Of a DNA stretch of 64,000 nt, positions 25,670 through 33,791 are shown in pieces. The notes under the pieces are model-generated. The model was given only the letters and a program-made list of their open reading frames with translations. It had not been told where the DNA came from and made no database searches. The stretch comes from Acidobacteriota bacterium (lineage in GTDB: Bacteria; Acidobacteriota; Terriglobia; UBA7540). Position 1 is the stretch's first letter. The number at the start of each line of letters is the position of its first letter. The position numbers were made by a program, and so were the translations under genes. The stretch is from positions 24,038 through 88,037 of the forward strand of contig PLSX01000231.1 of the NCBI GenBank assembly GCA_003165315.1, read 5' to 3'.

Positions 25670-26998
25670 ATGAATCAGGTTCTGGTTGTGGACGATGAAA
25701 TCGCTATGCGGGTTGCGCTGGAGGCAAATTTTCGCCGGCAGGGGTGGAAAGTGACGACAGCCTCGGGAACAAGTGAAGCACTGGAACGCTTCCGTCAATT
25801 CCCATGTCCGCTGGTGGTCACCGACATGCGGATGCCGGATGGCGACGGGCTACGCGTCATGCAGGGAGTGCGCGCCCTAGCGCCGGAGACCGCGGTGATC
25901 TTTCTTACCGCCTTTGCTAACGTGCCGGAGGCTGTAAATGCCATGCGGCAGGGCGCATGCGATTACCTGATTAAACCCATCTCCTTTGAGCAATTGAAGG
26001 AAGCCGCCGCCCGCATCATGGGTTCGGGTATCAATAAAATCCCAATGGCGGATTATGGGGATTTTATCGGCAGTTCCACCGTGACCCAGCGGCTGATTGA
26101 CCGCGCCCGTCAAGTCGCCCGCACCGACGCGGATATTCTCATGGAGGCGGAGAGCGGCACGGGTAAGGAGTTGCTTGCCCGGCTGGTGCACCGATGCAGC
26201 CCTCGCAGTCAGCGTCCCTTTGTTGCGGTCAATTGCGCAGGTTTTCCTGACACCCTGCTGGAGAGCGAATTGTTCGGCCACATGCGTGGCGCCTTTACCG
26301 GAGCAATGGCTTCCAAGGCGGGAAAATTCGAGCTGGCCCACACCGGCACGCTTCTGCTCGACGAAATCGGCGAGATGCCACTCACCCTGCAGCCGAAGCT
26401 GCTGCGGGTTTTGCAAGAACGGGAGATCGACAGGCTGGGTGACACTCGCCCACTCCACATCGATGTAAGGGTGATCGCCACCACCAATCGACCTCTGGCG
26501 GCAATGGTGGCAGAGGGCAAATTTCGAGCCGACTTATTCTTCCGGCTTAATGTAATTCCCCTCACGCTTCCGCCCCTGCGGGAACGGCGCGATGACATTC
26601 CGGATCTGGTGAACCACTTCGTACGCAAATACGCTCCGGCCTCGCGCTCGAATGTCGTGCGATTTTCACCGGAGCTACTGGAGCGTCTAAGAGCTTATGA
26701 ATGGCCGGGGAACGTACGCGAGTTGGAAAACTTTGTACGCCGCGCTCTGGTGCTTATTCCTGGACCTGTGGTGGGATTGGAACTGCTTCCTGATGCTGGA
26801 TTTCAGAACGTAGACTCCGCAGCGGGGGAGATTGAACCGGGACTGACCTTGCGCGAACTGGAGCGCACCCTTCTGGAAAAAACGCTGGACGCAACCGGAG
26901 GCAATCGTACGCGCGCGGCGGGAATGCTGGGCGTCAGCCTGCGCACCGTGCGCAATAAGATTCGTGAATTCGGATTGCCTCCACGGAGGGCGTTATGA
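25670..26998 (+). CDS. NtrC-type sigma-54 response regulator of flagellar genes (FlbD/FlrC-like)
   Basis: 442 residues. Receiver: VVDDE (Asp8-9), Asp52 in VTDMRMPDG, Thr80 in FLTAF, Lys102 in YLIKP. AAA+ domain: ESGTGKE (161-167), GAFTGA (207-212), LLDEIGEMPL, FRADLFFRLNVIPL. A Fis-type helix-turn-helix closes it (KTLDATGGNRTRAAGMLGVS, RTVRNKIREFG). Its stop overlaps the flgB start by four bases (ATGA), so it is the first gene of the flagellar operon and probably activates sigma-54 promoters for flagellar genes. Confidence 0.9.
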   Translation: MNQVLVVDDEIAMRVALEANFRRQGWKVTTASGTSEALERFRQFPCPLVVTDMRMPDGDGLRVMQGVRALAPETAVIFLTAFANVPEAVNAMRQGACDYLIKPISFEQLKEAAARIMGSGINKIPMADYGDFIGSSTVTQRLIDRARQVARTDADILMEAESGTGKELLARLVHRCSPRSQRPFVAVNCAGFPDTLLESELFGHMRGAFTGAMASKAGKFELAHTGTLLLDEIGEMPLTLQPKLLRVLQEREIDRLGDTRPLHIDVRVIATTNRPLAAMVAEGKFRADLFFRLNVIPLTLPPLRERRDDIPDLVNHFVRKYAPASRSNVVRFSPELLERLRAYEWPGNVRELENFVRRALVLIPGPVVGLELLPDAGFQNVDSAAGEIEPGLTLRELERTLLEKTLDATGGNRTRAAGMLGVSLRTVRNKIREFGLPPRRAL

Positions 26999-27351
26999 AT
27001 TGGATTGAAACTCCCACCATGCAGCGTGTCGAGCGCTATTTGGATCTGGTGACTTTTCGTCATGAACTGGTTTCCAGCAACCTTGCCAACGTCGATACCC
27101 CGGGGTATCACACCCAGGACGTTGATTTCGATGCTGAGGTCCGGCGGGCCGAGCAGAGGCTGGAGGGCGTGCCAGTGTCCCCCCATGTGCAGGAAGTGAA
27201 GGGACTCATCGAACGCCCGGATGGCAACAACGTGAGCCTGGAGCGAGAGACCATGGCCCTGGCACAGGTCCAGCTTCAGTACCACGCCGGCGTAGAACTA
27301 CTTCGTAATGAACTCCATATGGTCCAATCGGCCATCAACGAAGGGAAATAA
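26995..27351 (+). CDS. flgB: Flagellar basal-body rod protein FlgB
   Basis: Proximal rod subunit exported through the flagellar secretion system to the periplasm; no signal peptide, as expected. The rod-family signature SSNLANVDTPGYHTQDVDF (near 26-44) and the carboxyl heptad helix ALAQVQLQYHAGVELLRNEL are present. At 118 residues it is slightly short for the family (about 130). Translationally coupled to the upstream regulator. Confidence 0.95.
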   Translation: MNWIETPTMQRVERYLDLVTFRHELVSSNLANVDTPGYHTQDVDFDAEVRRAEQRLEGVPVSPHVQEVKGLIERPDGNNVSLERETMALAQVQLQYHAGVELLRNELHMVQSAINEGK

Positions 27352-27355
27352 CAAA

Positions 27356-27796
27356 ATGAATCTATTTAATGTCCTTGATATCAATTCATCCGCACTGACG
27401 GCCGAGCGGGAGCGAGCTGAGGTGACGGCCAGCAACATGGCAAACACTGAGACCACAAGCACCGCTGGCGGCGGCCCTTACAAGAAACAACTGGTTGTTT
27501 TTGGAACGGAGCAGCCGGGTCAGGGCAGGTTCGCGCTGACAATGTCGCGGTTTGGCGATCTACACGCGCGCGGAGTAAAAGTTGAACAGGTAGTGCAGGA
27601 CAACGCCCCCCCTATCCGTCGCTATGAACCAGGACATCCGGATGCCGATGCCGATGGCTACGTTTCATTCCCAGACATCAATCCGGTGGAAGAGATGGTC
27701 GACTTGATGGGAGCCGCGCAGGCGTACCAGTTGAACGTGTCCGCGGTGCAGGCCACCAAAGCCATGATCTCGGAGACGATTCAGATTTTGACGTAG
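27356..27796 (+). CDS. flgC: Flagellar basal-body rod protein FlgC
   Basis: Rod subunit paired with FlgB. ATG 27356 starts MNLFNVLDINSSALTAERER; the family loop is ASNMANTETTSTAGGGPYK and the carboxyl helix is EEMVDLMGAAQAYQLNVSAV. 146 residues, normal length. Four bases separate it from the flgB stop. The earlier in-frame ATG at 27308 lies inside flgB and is not used. Confidence 0.95.
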   Translation: MNLFNVLDINSSALTAERERAEVTASNMANTETTSTAGGGPYKKQLVVFGTEQPGQGRFALTMSRFGDLHARGVKVEQVVQDNAPPIRRYEPGHPDADADGYVSFPDINPVEEMVDLMGAAQAYQLNVSAVQATKAMISETIQILT

Positions 27797-27798
27797 TG

Positions 27799-27905
27799 CT
27801 GGAGTCAGGAGTTAGAAGCCAGCGTACGAATTGAATAGACATTGAGACAGCGCTCGTCTGACTTCTGTCTCCTGACCATTGGCTCCTATCTTCCGACTCC
27901 TGAAA
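27799..27905. repeat. GGAGTCAG-word inverted repeat between flgC and fliE
   Basis: The left arm 27799-27822 (GGAGTCAGGAGTTAGAAG) and the right arm 27857-27905 (CTTCTGTCTCCTGAC words and CTTCCGACTCCTGA) are complementary with few mismatches. It is part of the flagellar mRNA if the operon is continuous. Confidence 0.65.
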
Positions 27906-27924
27906 CTGCCGGAGGGACACGACT

Positions 27925-28224
27925 GTGGGCAATACGATTTCAGGTCTACCACAAATCGACTGGGGAAAAGTCCAACTGGATATCCGCCAGCCTTCCACGG
28001 GCCGCTCGGAATTCTTTCAAACGTTAGAAGGCGCCATGGATAAGGTTCAGGAGATGCAATCCGGGGCGGATCAGCAAGTTGCGAGTGTGCTGCAAGGTAA
28101 TGGGCAGGATCTGCATTCCGCCATGGTGGCGGTGGAGAAAGCGGATCTTTCGTTTCAAATGATGATGCAGGTACGCAACAAGATTGTGCAGGCGTACCAG
28201 ACAATTTCCCAGATGCAGTTTTGA
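27925..28224 (+). CDS. fliE: Flagellar hook-basal body protein FliE
   Basis: MS-ring to rod adaptor, first substrate of the flagellar export gate. The 99-residue helical protein has FFQTLEGAMDKVQEMQSGAD and the family end LSFQMMMQVRNKIVQAYQTI, SQMQF. GTG start at 27925 with GGAGGGA eight bases ahead. Separated from flgC by the inverted repeat. Confidence 0.94.
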   Translation: MGNTISGLPQIDWGKVQLDIRQPSTGRSEFFQTLEGAMDKVQEMQSGADQQVASVLQGNGQDLHSAMVAVEKADLSFQMMMQVRNKIVQAYQTISQMQF

Positions 28225-28322
28225 CTTTCGGCGCTCAGCATTCAACAACAGCCGAGCGGCATAAATATATGCCGGAAACTGACGGTTGAAAGCTGACATC
28301 CGCGAGCTAAGGGCTGAGAGCT
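28225..28322. repeat. AGCTGA-type inverted repeat with inner hairpin, between fliE and fliF
   Basis: Outer arms GCTCAGCATTCAACAACAG and CTGACGGTTGAAAGCTGACA pair imperfectly. Between them is a GGCATA-AATA-TATGCC hairpin. The tail of the repeat (GGGCTGAGAGC) takes the place of the fliF ribosome site. Confidence 0.65.
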
Positions 28323-28326
28323 TTAG

Positions 28327-29994
28327 ATGGCCTTGAACGCCGATCAAGTAACCAATCAAGTCGCCGCTTTCGTGCGAGGACTGACCCTTCGCCAGAAGAT
28401 TACTGTTGGTGTGGGCGCCGCCGCCATCGCCATAACGATCTGGGCATTTGTCGCAATGATCGAAAGGGCTGATTACAAGACGCTTTATTCCGGATTGTCA
28501 TCAAGCGACGCGCAGTCCATGTCGCAGAGGCTTTCGGCAAAGAACATTCCTTTTCAGTTGTCGAGCGACGGGGCCAGCATTCTGGTTCCCGCTGACCAAC
28601 TGGACAAAGCACGCCTGGATATTGCAGCAGACGGTTCACCGCAGACCGGCAGGATGGGGTTTGAGCTTTTTGACAAACCGAATTGGGCAGGAAGCGATTT
28701 TGCCGAAAAGGTTAACTATCAGCGGGCGCTGGAGGGCGAGTTGGAGCGGACGGTTCAAACCATGGATGGGATTGATGCCGTGCGGGTCCACCTGGTGTTG
28801 CCACAGGAGTCGCTGTTCACAGAGCAGGAACGCGAGGCCAAAGCCTCAGTGGTCATCAAGCTAAAAAGTGGGCGGCTGGATGACGATGCGCAGGAAGCCA
28901 TCACTCATCTGGTGGCCAGTGCAGTGGACAACTTAAGGCACGAGAATGTGACGTTGATTAATGCTGATGGGGGAATGCCAATTCTGGCACATGCGGGGGG
29001 AACTGAAAATCGTCCAAGAGCCTGGGTGGAATTTGAAACCGCCCTCGCACAAAAGGTTGTCGCAACGCTGGAACCCGTTGTGGGACTGGGAAAAGCCCGT
29101 GCGAACGTGACCGTGGAATACGACCTGGCAACCAGCGACAGTACGCAGGAAACGTACGATCCCAATGGGGCGGTGGTCTTGACCTCACAGATTTCTGAGG
29201 AGCGGGTGGGCGAAACCGGGGCCCAAGGCACCCCTGGAACAACATCCAATATTCCCGGGAAGCAACCCGCGACGCCCACGAAACCTCCTGCCGCCGCCGA
29301 TTCCGAGTCGCAAGGCCTTCACACAGAAAGCAAGACATTTGCTGTAAGCAAGATGGTCCGCCACTCAGTGCAGCCCGCGGGAACCCTTAAACGCATTAAT
29401 GCCGCCGTACTGGTGGATGACGCAACGGAATTCAGCGATAGTCGTGGCCAGAAAGTGACAACGCGCCGGAAGAGAACCCCGGAAGAGATGAAGCAGATTG
29501 AGGATTTGGTGGCAGCAGCGATTGGAATTGATGCCACACGGGGAGATAAAGTGGCGGTGGAAAATCTCTCATTTCAAATTCTGCCGCTGGAAACGCCCGC
29601 TCCTCCAACCCTATCCGAGCGTATTGTACCCATCGTTGATAAGTGGATCAACGTCATCCGTTATGGGGCGTTGATCCTTCTGTTCCTTCTGATCTATATG
29701 TTGGTTCTGCGTCCCATCAAACACCAGATTGTGACCACATTCCAGGAACTGCCCAAACAATTAGGAATGGCTAGGATATCGCGGGAGGCTTTACCGGGGA
29801 GTGCACATAGCGTCCCTGCCACGAAGGCGGACGATACAGCCACCCTTGAGGCTTCGCTTTCACAGTTGGGGGATTCTCCCTTGGAAGCTAAGCAAGCTAT
29901 CCTTCTGAAGAAGAACCTGCTGGAAAAGGTCAAAAAGGAACCCGCGGGAGCCAGCCGGTTAATTCAGAATTGGATGCGGCAGGAGGGTAAATGA
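28327..29994 (+). CDS. fliF: Flagellar MS-ring protein FliF
   Basis: Inner-membrane ring scaffold of the flagellar motor. 555 residues with a first membrane helix (ITVGVGAAAIAITIWAFVAM, about 21-40), YscJ-like ring domains (YKTLYSGLSSSDAQSM, then LERTVQTMDGIDAVRVHLVL), a long linker rich in Pro/Thr (near 290-340), a second membrane helix (YGALILLFLLIYMLVL, about 443-458) and a cytoplasmic tail that ends in LIQNWMRQ for FliG contact. The ribosome site is poor and falls in the upstream repeat. The stop overlaps fliG by four bases. Confidence 0.96.
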   Translation: MALNADQVTNQVAAFVRGLTLRQKITVGVGAAAIAITIWAFVAMIERADYKTLYSGLSSSDAQSMSQRLSAKNIPFQLSSDGASILVPADQLDKARLDIAADGSPQTGRMGFELFDKPNWAGSDFAEKVNYQRALEGELERTVQTMDGIDAVRVHLVLPQESLFTEQEREAKASVVIKLKSGRLDDDAQEAITHLVASAVDNLRHENVTLINADGGMPILAHAGGTENRPRAWVEFETALAQKVVATLEPVVGLGKARANVTVEYDLATSDSTQETYDPNGAVVLTSQISEERVGETGAQGTPGTTSNIPGKQPATPTKPPAAADSESQGLHTESKTFAVSKMVRHSVQPAGTLKRINAAVLVDDATEFSDSRGQKVTTRRKRTPEEMKQIEDLVAAAIGIDATRGDKVAVENLSFQILPLETPAPPTLSERIVPIVDKWINVIRYGALILLFLLIYMLVLRPIKHQIVTTFQELPKQLGMARISREALPGSAHSVPATKADDTATLEASLSQLGDSPLEAKQAILLKKNLLEKVKKEPAGASRLIQNWMRQEGK

Positions 29995-31034
29995 CGAGCG
30001 CCGCGGAAACAGCAAAAACGTCACCGGGCCAAAACCTGACTGGCATCCGTAAAGCAGCTATTCTACTTGTCCTGCTGGGCGACGAGGCTGCCAGCCTGGT
30101 TTATAGGAACTTGCCCGAAGAAGACCTGCAAATGCTGACTGAGGAGATATCCGAGCTGGATTACATATCTCCTGAAACTGCCTCTCAAATCCTCCAGGAA
30201 TATTACCGCTTAACCGTTACCGAGGAATATCTTGCGCAAGGCGGGGCTGATTACGCCAAAGCGCTTCTGGTGAAGGCCTTCGGGGAGGATGGTGCAAAAA
30301 CATTACTCAAACAGGTTGAGAGCTATCAGGAAGCCCGCGCCACCAACCTGGACTCTCTGCAAAGGGCCGATCCTCAGCAGCTTGTGATGTTCGTAGAAGG
30401 CGAACACCCGCAAACCGTTGCCCTGGTTTTGGCGCATTTGGGGCTGAAGTCGGCATCGGAAGTCATTTTACTTCTACCGGAAAAAACGCGCGCAGAAGTG
30501 GTACGCCGACTCGCCGAAATGCATCAATTTTCGCCGGAAATGGTCCAAAAGATCGCATTGGTGCTCAACAAGAAACTCAAAGCCTTGGGCGAACAGAACC
30601 GGCGGGCCTATGGCGGCATTAAAGCCGTCTCTGAAATGCTGAATCGGGTCGAGCCCAACAGTGTTAAAACCATCCTTGAAACGATTGAACAGGATGATCC
30701 GAAACTTGCCCTGAGTATCCGCAATCTGATGTTCACTTTTGAGGATTTCCTCTCTGTTCCGGAAAGCAGCATGCGTGAACTCTTAAGCCATTTGGACAAA
30801 AAGACACTGGCAGTTGCTCTCAAGGGGTCGTCCGAAGACATGAAAAATCACGTCTTCAAAACAATGTCTTCCCGCGCTTCGCAGATGTTGAAAGAGGACA
30901 TGGAAGCGCTCGGCCCTGTGCGCTCCCGCGAAGTGGCCACAGCCCAGCAAGACATTGTGCAACAGGCACGCAAGCTCGAAGCGGATGGAAAGTTGACTCT
31001 GAAGAGCTTTGGGGATGACGCTTATGTTGTCTGA
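29991..31034 (+). CDS. fliG: Flagellar motor switch protein FliG
   Basis: Rotor component that transmits torque. 347 residues. The amino domain (GIRKAAILLVLLGDEAASLV) binds FliF; the middle has EGEHPQTVALVLAHL; the carboxyl domain (EDFLSVPESSMRELLSHLDKK, ALKGSSEDMKNHVFKTMS, SRAS) carries the charged torque helix with Arg and Asp/Glu residues. Normal length. Overlaps both neighbours, so translation is coupled. Confidence 0.97.
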   Translation: MTSAAETAKTSPGQNLTGIRKAAILLVLLGDEAASLVYRNLPEEDLQMLTEEISELDYISPETASQILQEYYRLTVTEEYLAQGGADYAKALLVKAFGEDGAKTLLKQVESYQEARATNLDSLQRADPQQLVMFVEGEHPQTVALVLAHLGLKSASEVILLLPEKTRAEVVRRLAEMHQFSPEMVQKIALVLNKKLKALGEQNRRAYGGIKAVSEMLNRVEPNSVKTILETIEQDDPKLALSIRNLMFTFEDFLSVPESSMRELLSHLDKKTLAVALKGSSEDMKNHVFKTMSSRASQMLKEDMEALGPVRSREVATAQQDIVQQARKLEADGKLTLKSFGDDAYVV

Positions 31035-31740
31035 TTCTAATCTTCCAACCCACGAGGCGGACCCGCAAGCGGCTGCGTATGTGTACCCACCACCCCTGGT
31101 TCCCGGCGCTGTGGGCAAGCCACCTTCCTCAGGGGGCAGCCCATCCACTCTGGAACGCCTTTGGACTGCGGAAACCAAGGCATCAGCTCCATCCAGTTCA
31201 CCGCCCATAAGTGAAGAACAGATTCGAGCCCGAGAAGCCCGTGCTCGAAAAGAGGGGCGGGATGAGGGTGTGGCGCAAGGACTAGCTGAATTTGAGAAAA
31301 GGGTTTTAGCCGAGAAGCAATTGCTGGCTGAGGCAATTGGGGGATTCGCTCGCGAGCGGGCAACTTACTTTCAGCGGGTGGAAGCTGAAGTGGTGGCATT
31401 GGCTGTGGCGATTGCGCGCAAGATCCTGCACCGGGAAGCCCAGGTTGACCCTCTGCTCCTTGCCGGGGTCGTGCGCGTTGGGCTCGACAACGTCGCTGCC
31501 GGCACGCATGTCCGGTTGCACGTTCACCCAAAGCAGGTCCAAGCCTGGAAGGATTTCTTCTCCCAGCAGAACGACATGCAATCGGCTCCCGAGTTGATGG
31601 GAGACCCTACGCTCGGGCTGGGACACTGCATGTTGGAAACCGAATTGGGCTCCACTGACTTGACACTGGAATCCCAACTCAAGGAGATCGAGCAAGGCTT
31701 TTTTGACTTACTGGCCCAGCGCCCCCAGAAACACTCATGA
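31024..31740 (+). CDS. fliH: Flagellar assembly protein FliH
   Basis: Stator-like regulator of the FliI ATPase. 238 residues starting at ATG 31024 inside the fliG end (11-base overlap). A Pro-rich amino end is followed by a glutamine/alanine-rich coiled helix (EEQIRAREARARKEGRDEG, VAQGLAEFEKRV) and a carboxyl domain with VEAEVVALAVAIARKILHRE and LHVHPKQVQAWKDFF typical of FliH/YscL. The order fliG-fliH-fliI is classical. Confidence 0.9.
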   Translation: MLSDSNLPTHEADPQAAAYVYPPPLVPGAVGKPPSSGGSPSTLERLWTAETKASAPSSSPPISEEQIRAREARARKEGRDEGVAQGLAEFEKRVLAEKQLLAEAIGGFARERATYFQRVEAEVVALAVAIARKILHREAQVDPLLLAGVVRVGLDNVAAGTHVRLHVHPKQVQAWKDFFSQQNDMQSAPELMGDPTLGLGHCMLETELGSTDLTLESQLKEIEQGFFDLLAQRPQKHS

Positions 31741-33050
31741 ACAACCCTTCCTTGCTGGCTCCTTACTTCCGGCGCCTCGAAAGTCTCTCCACGACGCGCT
31801 GGTATGGCCGGGTCACTAAAGCAGTGGGACATATCGTGGAATCAGAAGGACCGTTCTGCTCCCTTGGTGAGTGTTGTGAGGTTGTTGGCCCCGGCGGCGA
31901 GCCCCACGCGGGAGAAGTGGTAGGCTTCCGGGGAAGCACGGTTCTCTCCATGCCTCTGGAAAGGCTCAACGGCATCCGCTATGGAGACAGTATTGCAACT
32001 TGGGGCGCTAAGGCTACTTTACGCGTTGGGGATGAACTGCTCGGGCGCGTGATTGATGGCAGCGGCAAGCCCCTGGATTCGCGGCCAGACTATGTTGCGC
32101 GTGACTCGTGGCCGCTGCACGCGCTTGGCCCCTTGCCACTTGACCGCCTCTCGATTCGAGAGCCGCTCGGCTGCGGGGTACGCGCCATCGACGCATTCCT
32201 GACTTGCGGACGCGGACAGAGAGTGGGAGTTTTTGGAGGCAGCGGTGTCGGCAAAAGCACTTTGCTGGGGCTGATGGCCCGGGGCAGCTCTGCGGACGTA
32301 ACGGTGATGGCGCTGGTGGGTGAACGCGGGCGCGAGGTACGTGAGTTTCTGGAAGGAACACTGGGAGACGAAGGCAGAAAGCGCTCCGTTGTCGTTGTCT
32401 CCACGTCGGATCAGTCTCCTCTGCTAAGGATCCGGGCCGCTCTGGTTGCCACCACCGTTTCCGAATACTTCGCCATGAATGGAAAGAACGTCCTGCTGGT
32501 CGTCGACTCTTTGACACGCTTTGCCATGGCCCAACGTGAGATCGGACTGGCGGCGGGTGAACCTCCGACTGCCAAGGGTTACACTCCTTCCGTCTTCACC
32601 ATGCTGGCGCAACTCATCGAGCGTGCAGGCCACTTCAACAGGGGCAGCATCACCGCCTTTTACACGGTGCTTATGGAAGGGGATGACCAGCAGGACCCCC
32701 TGGTGGACGCGGTTCGAGCCTTGCTGGACGGCCACATTGTGCTTGATCGGCGCCTCGGCTCCCAGGGACACTATCCCGCAATATCGATACTGGATAGCCT
32801 GAGCCGGTTAATGCCCGCAATTTGCCGCCCTGACCACCTGGAGAAAGCACGCAGGCTGCGCAGGTTGCTGGCCGTCTATACCGCCTCAGAAGATTTGATT
32901 CGAGTGGGCGCCTACCAGAAGGGTCTTGACCCTATTCTTGATCAGGCAATTGACGTGATGCCTGCCCTCAACAAATTTCTTCAGCAGAAAGGGGACGAAA
33001 AAGCACCGCTGCCGAATACTTTGGCAGCCCTCCAGGCGCTGAAGGGATGA
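31737..33050 (+). CDS. fliI: Flagellum-specific ATPase FliI
   Basis: Hexameric export ATPase, related to F1-beta. 437 residues with Walker A GGSGVGKS at 167-174, VMALVGERGREVREFLE, the Walker B region VLLVVDSLTRFAMAQREIGL (split by family convention at VDSLTR) and GEPPTAKGYTPSVF. Start overlaps fliH by four bases (ATGA). Normal length. Confidence 0.97.
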   Translation: MNNPSLLAPYFRRLESLSTTRWYGRVTKAVGHIVESEGPFCSLGECCEVVGPGGEPHAGEVVGFRGSTVLSMPLERLNGIRYGDSIATWGAKATLRVGDELLGRVIDGSGKPLDSRPDYVARDSWPLHALGPLPLDRLSIREPLGCGVRAIDAFLTCGRGQRVGVFGGSGVGKSTLLGLMARGSSADVTVMALVGERGREVREFLEGTLGDEGRKRSVVVVSTSDQSPLLRIRAALVATTVSEYFAMNGKNVLLVVDSLTRFAMAQREIGLAAGEPPTAKGYTPSVFTMLAQLIERAGHFNRGSITAFYTVLMEGDDQQDPLVDAVRALLDGHIVLDRRLGSQGHYPAISILDSLSRLMPAICRPDHLEKARRLRRLLAVYTASEDLIRVGAYQKGLDPILDQAIDVMPALNKFLQQKGDEKAPLPNTLAALQALKG

Positions 33051-33063
33051 GCAACTGCGATTT

Positions 33064-33106
33064 CTGGATTCGGGCTTAAATTTCAAATCTGAAATTAGGG
33101 GTCCAG
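33064..33106. repeat. Hairpin in the fliI-fliJ gap
   Basis: Ends CTGGA and TCCAG enclose an inner stem AATTTCA-aatc-TGAAATT. Words GGATTCG and CGAATCCC nearby extend the pairing to about 33126. Confidence 0.6.
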
Positions 33107-33219
33107 TCCTAAACTTCGAATCCCGTTAATGGCCGAGAAGAGCAGCAGGGAGCCACCAATAGGCGTCGCGAAGTGAAAAACCGCTTTGCTATATTCCTAG
33201 TCCAAAATCAGAAGATCCC

Positions 33220-33669
33220 ATGCCCTTCCGTTTCTCCCTACAAGCCGTGCTCCGTTGTCGCGAGAGTTTTGAGCGGCGAGAGCGGCAACGACTCCAGATG
33301 ATCGCGCGCGAGGTGGTGAAGGCGCAGCAGCAAAGGGAACAGGCAAAGGTTGAACGGGGCAGCGCCTTGGCCGAGTTTCAAAAAAAACTCCGCGAGGGTA
33401 TGAATACGATGGAAATGCGGTTTGAGTTGGCCGGTGACCACGCCCGCAGGCGACGAATCGCCTTATTAACCGAACATTCTATCAAGCTGGAGGATTTGCG
33501 CCGCCGTCAACTTGAAGTGTTTCGCAAAGCCCAGCAACAGCGGAAAATCCTGGAGAATCTGCGCGAGCGCCAGCTATCCGCCTACCAATTGATTCAGGCT
33601 CGCCGCGAGCAGCAGGAGATGGACGATAGATTTCTTATTACGCACGCCAGACAATTCATGAGTTCGTAG
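33220..33669 (+). CDS. fliJ: Flagellar export chaperone FliJ
   Basis: A 149-residue coiled coil, very rich in Arg, Gln and Glu, from MPFRFSLQAVLRCRESFERR to the end. The opening FRFSLQAVLRxR is the usual FliJ start; FliJ links FliI to the export gate. It is 169 bases from fliI, the largest gap in the operon, and that gap has a hairpin. Last flagellar gene of the window; a hairpin terminator follows. Confidence 0.88.
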   Translation: MPFRFSLQAVLRCRESFERRERQRLQMIAREVVKAQQQREQAKVERGSALAEFQKKLREGMNTMEMRFELAGDHARRRRIALLTEHSIKLEDLRRRQLEVFRKAQQQRKILENLRERQLSAYQLIQARREQQEMDDRFLITHARQFMSS

Positions 33670-33737
33670 TTGCCTCAAACTCCCAGGCGGGCAAGACCGA
33701 CAAGGCTGGCTGGCGCAAAGATGTGCCATCAACGGAA

Positions 33738-33774
33738 AGGGCCTTGCCCGTCGAATGACGAACAAGGCCCTCTT
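33738..33774. terminator. Probable terminator between fliJ and the Ig-repeat gene
   Basis: Stem GGGCCTTG (33739-33746) / CAAGGCCC (33763-33770) with a 16-base loop, A-rich on the left and TCTT on the right, placed between two convergent genes. Confidence 0.55.
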
Positions 33775-33791
33775 GCCTTGGAGTCAACTGC

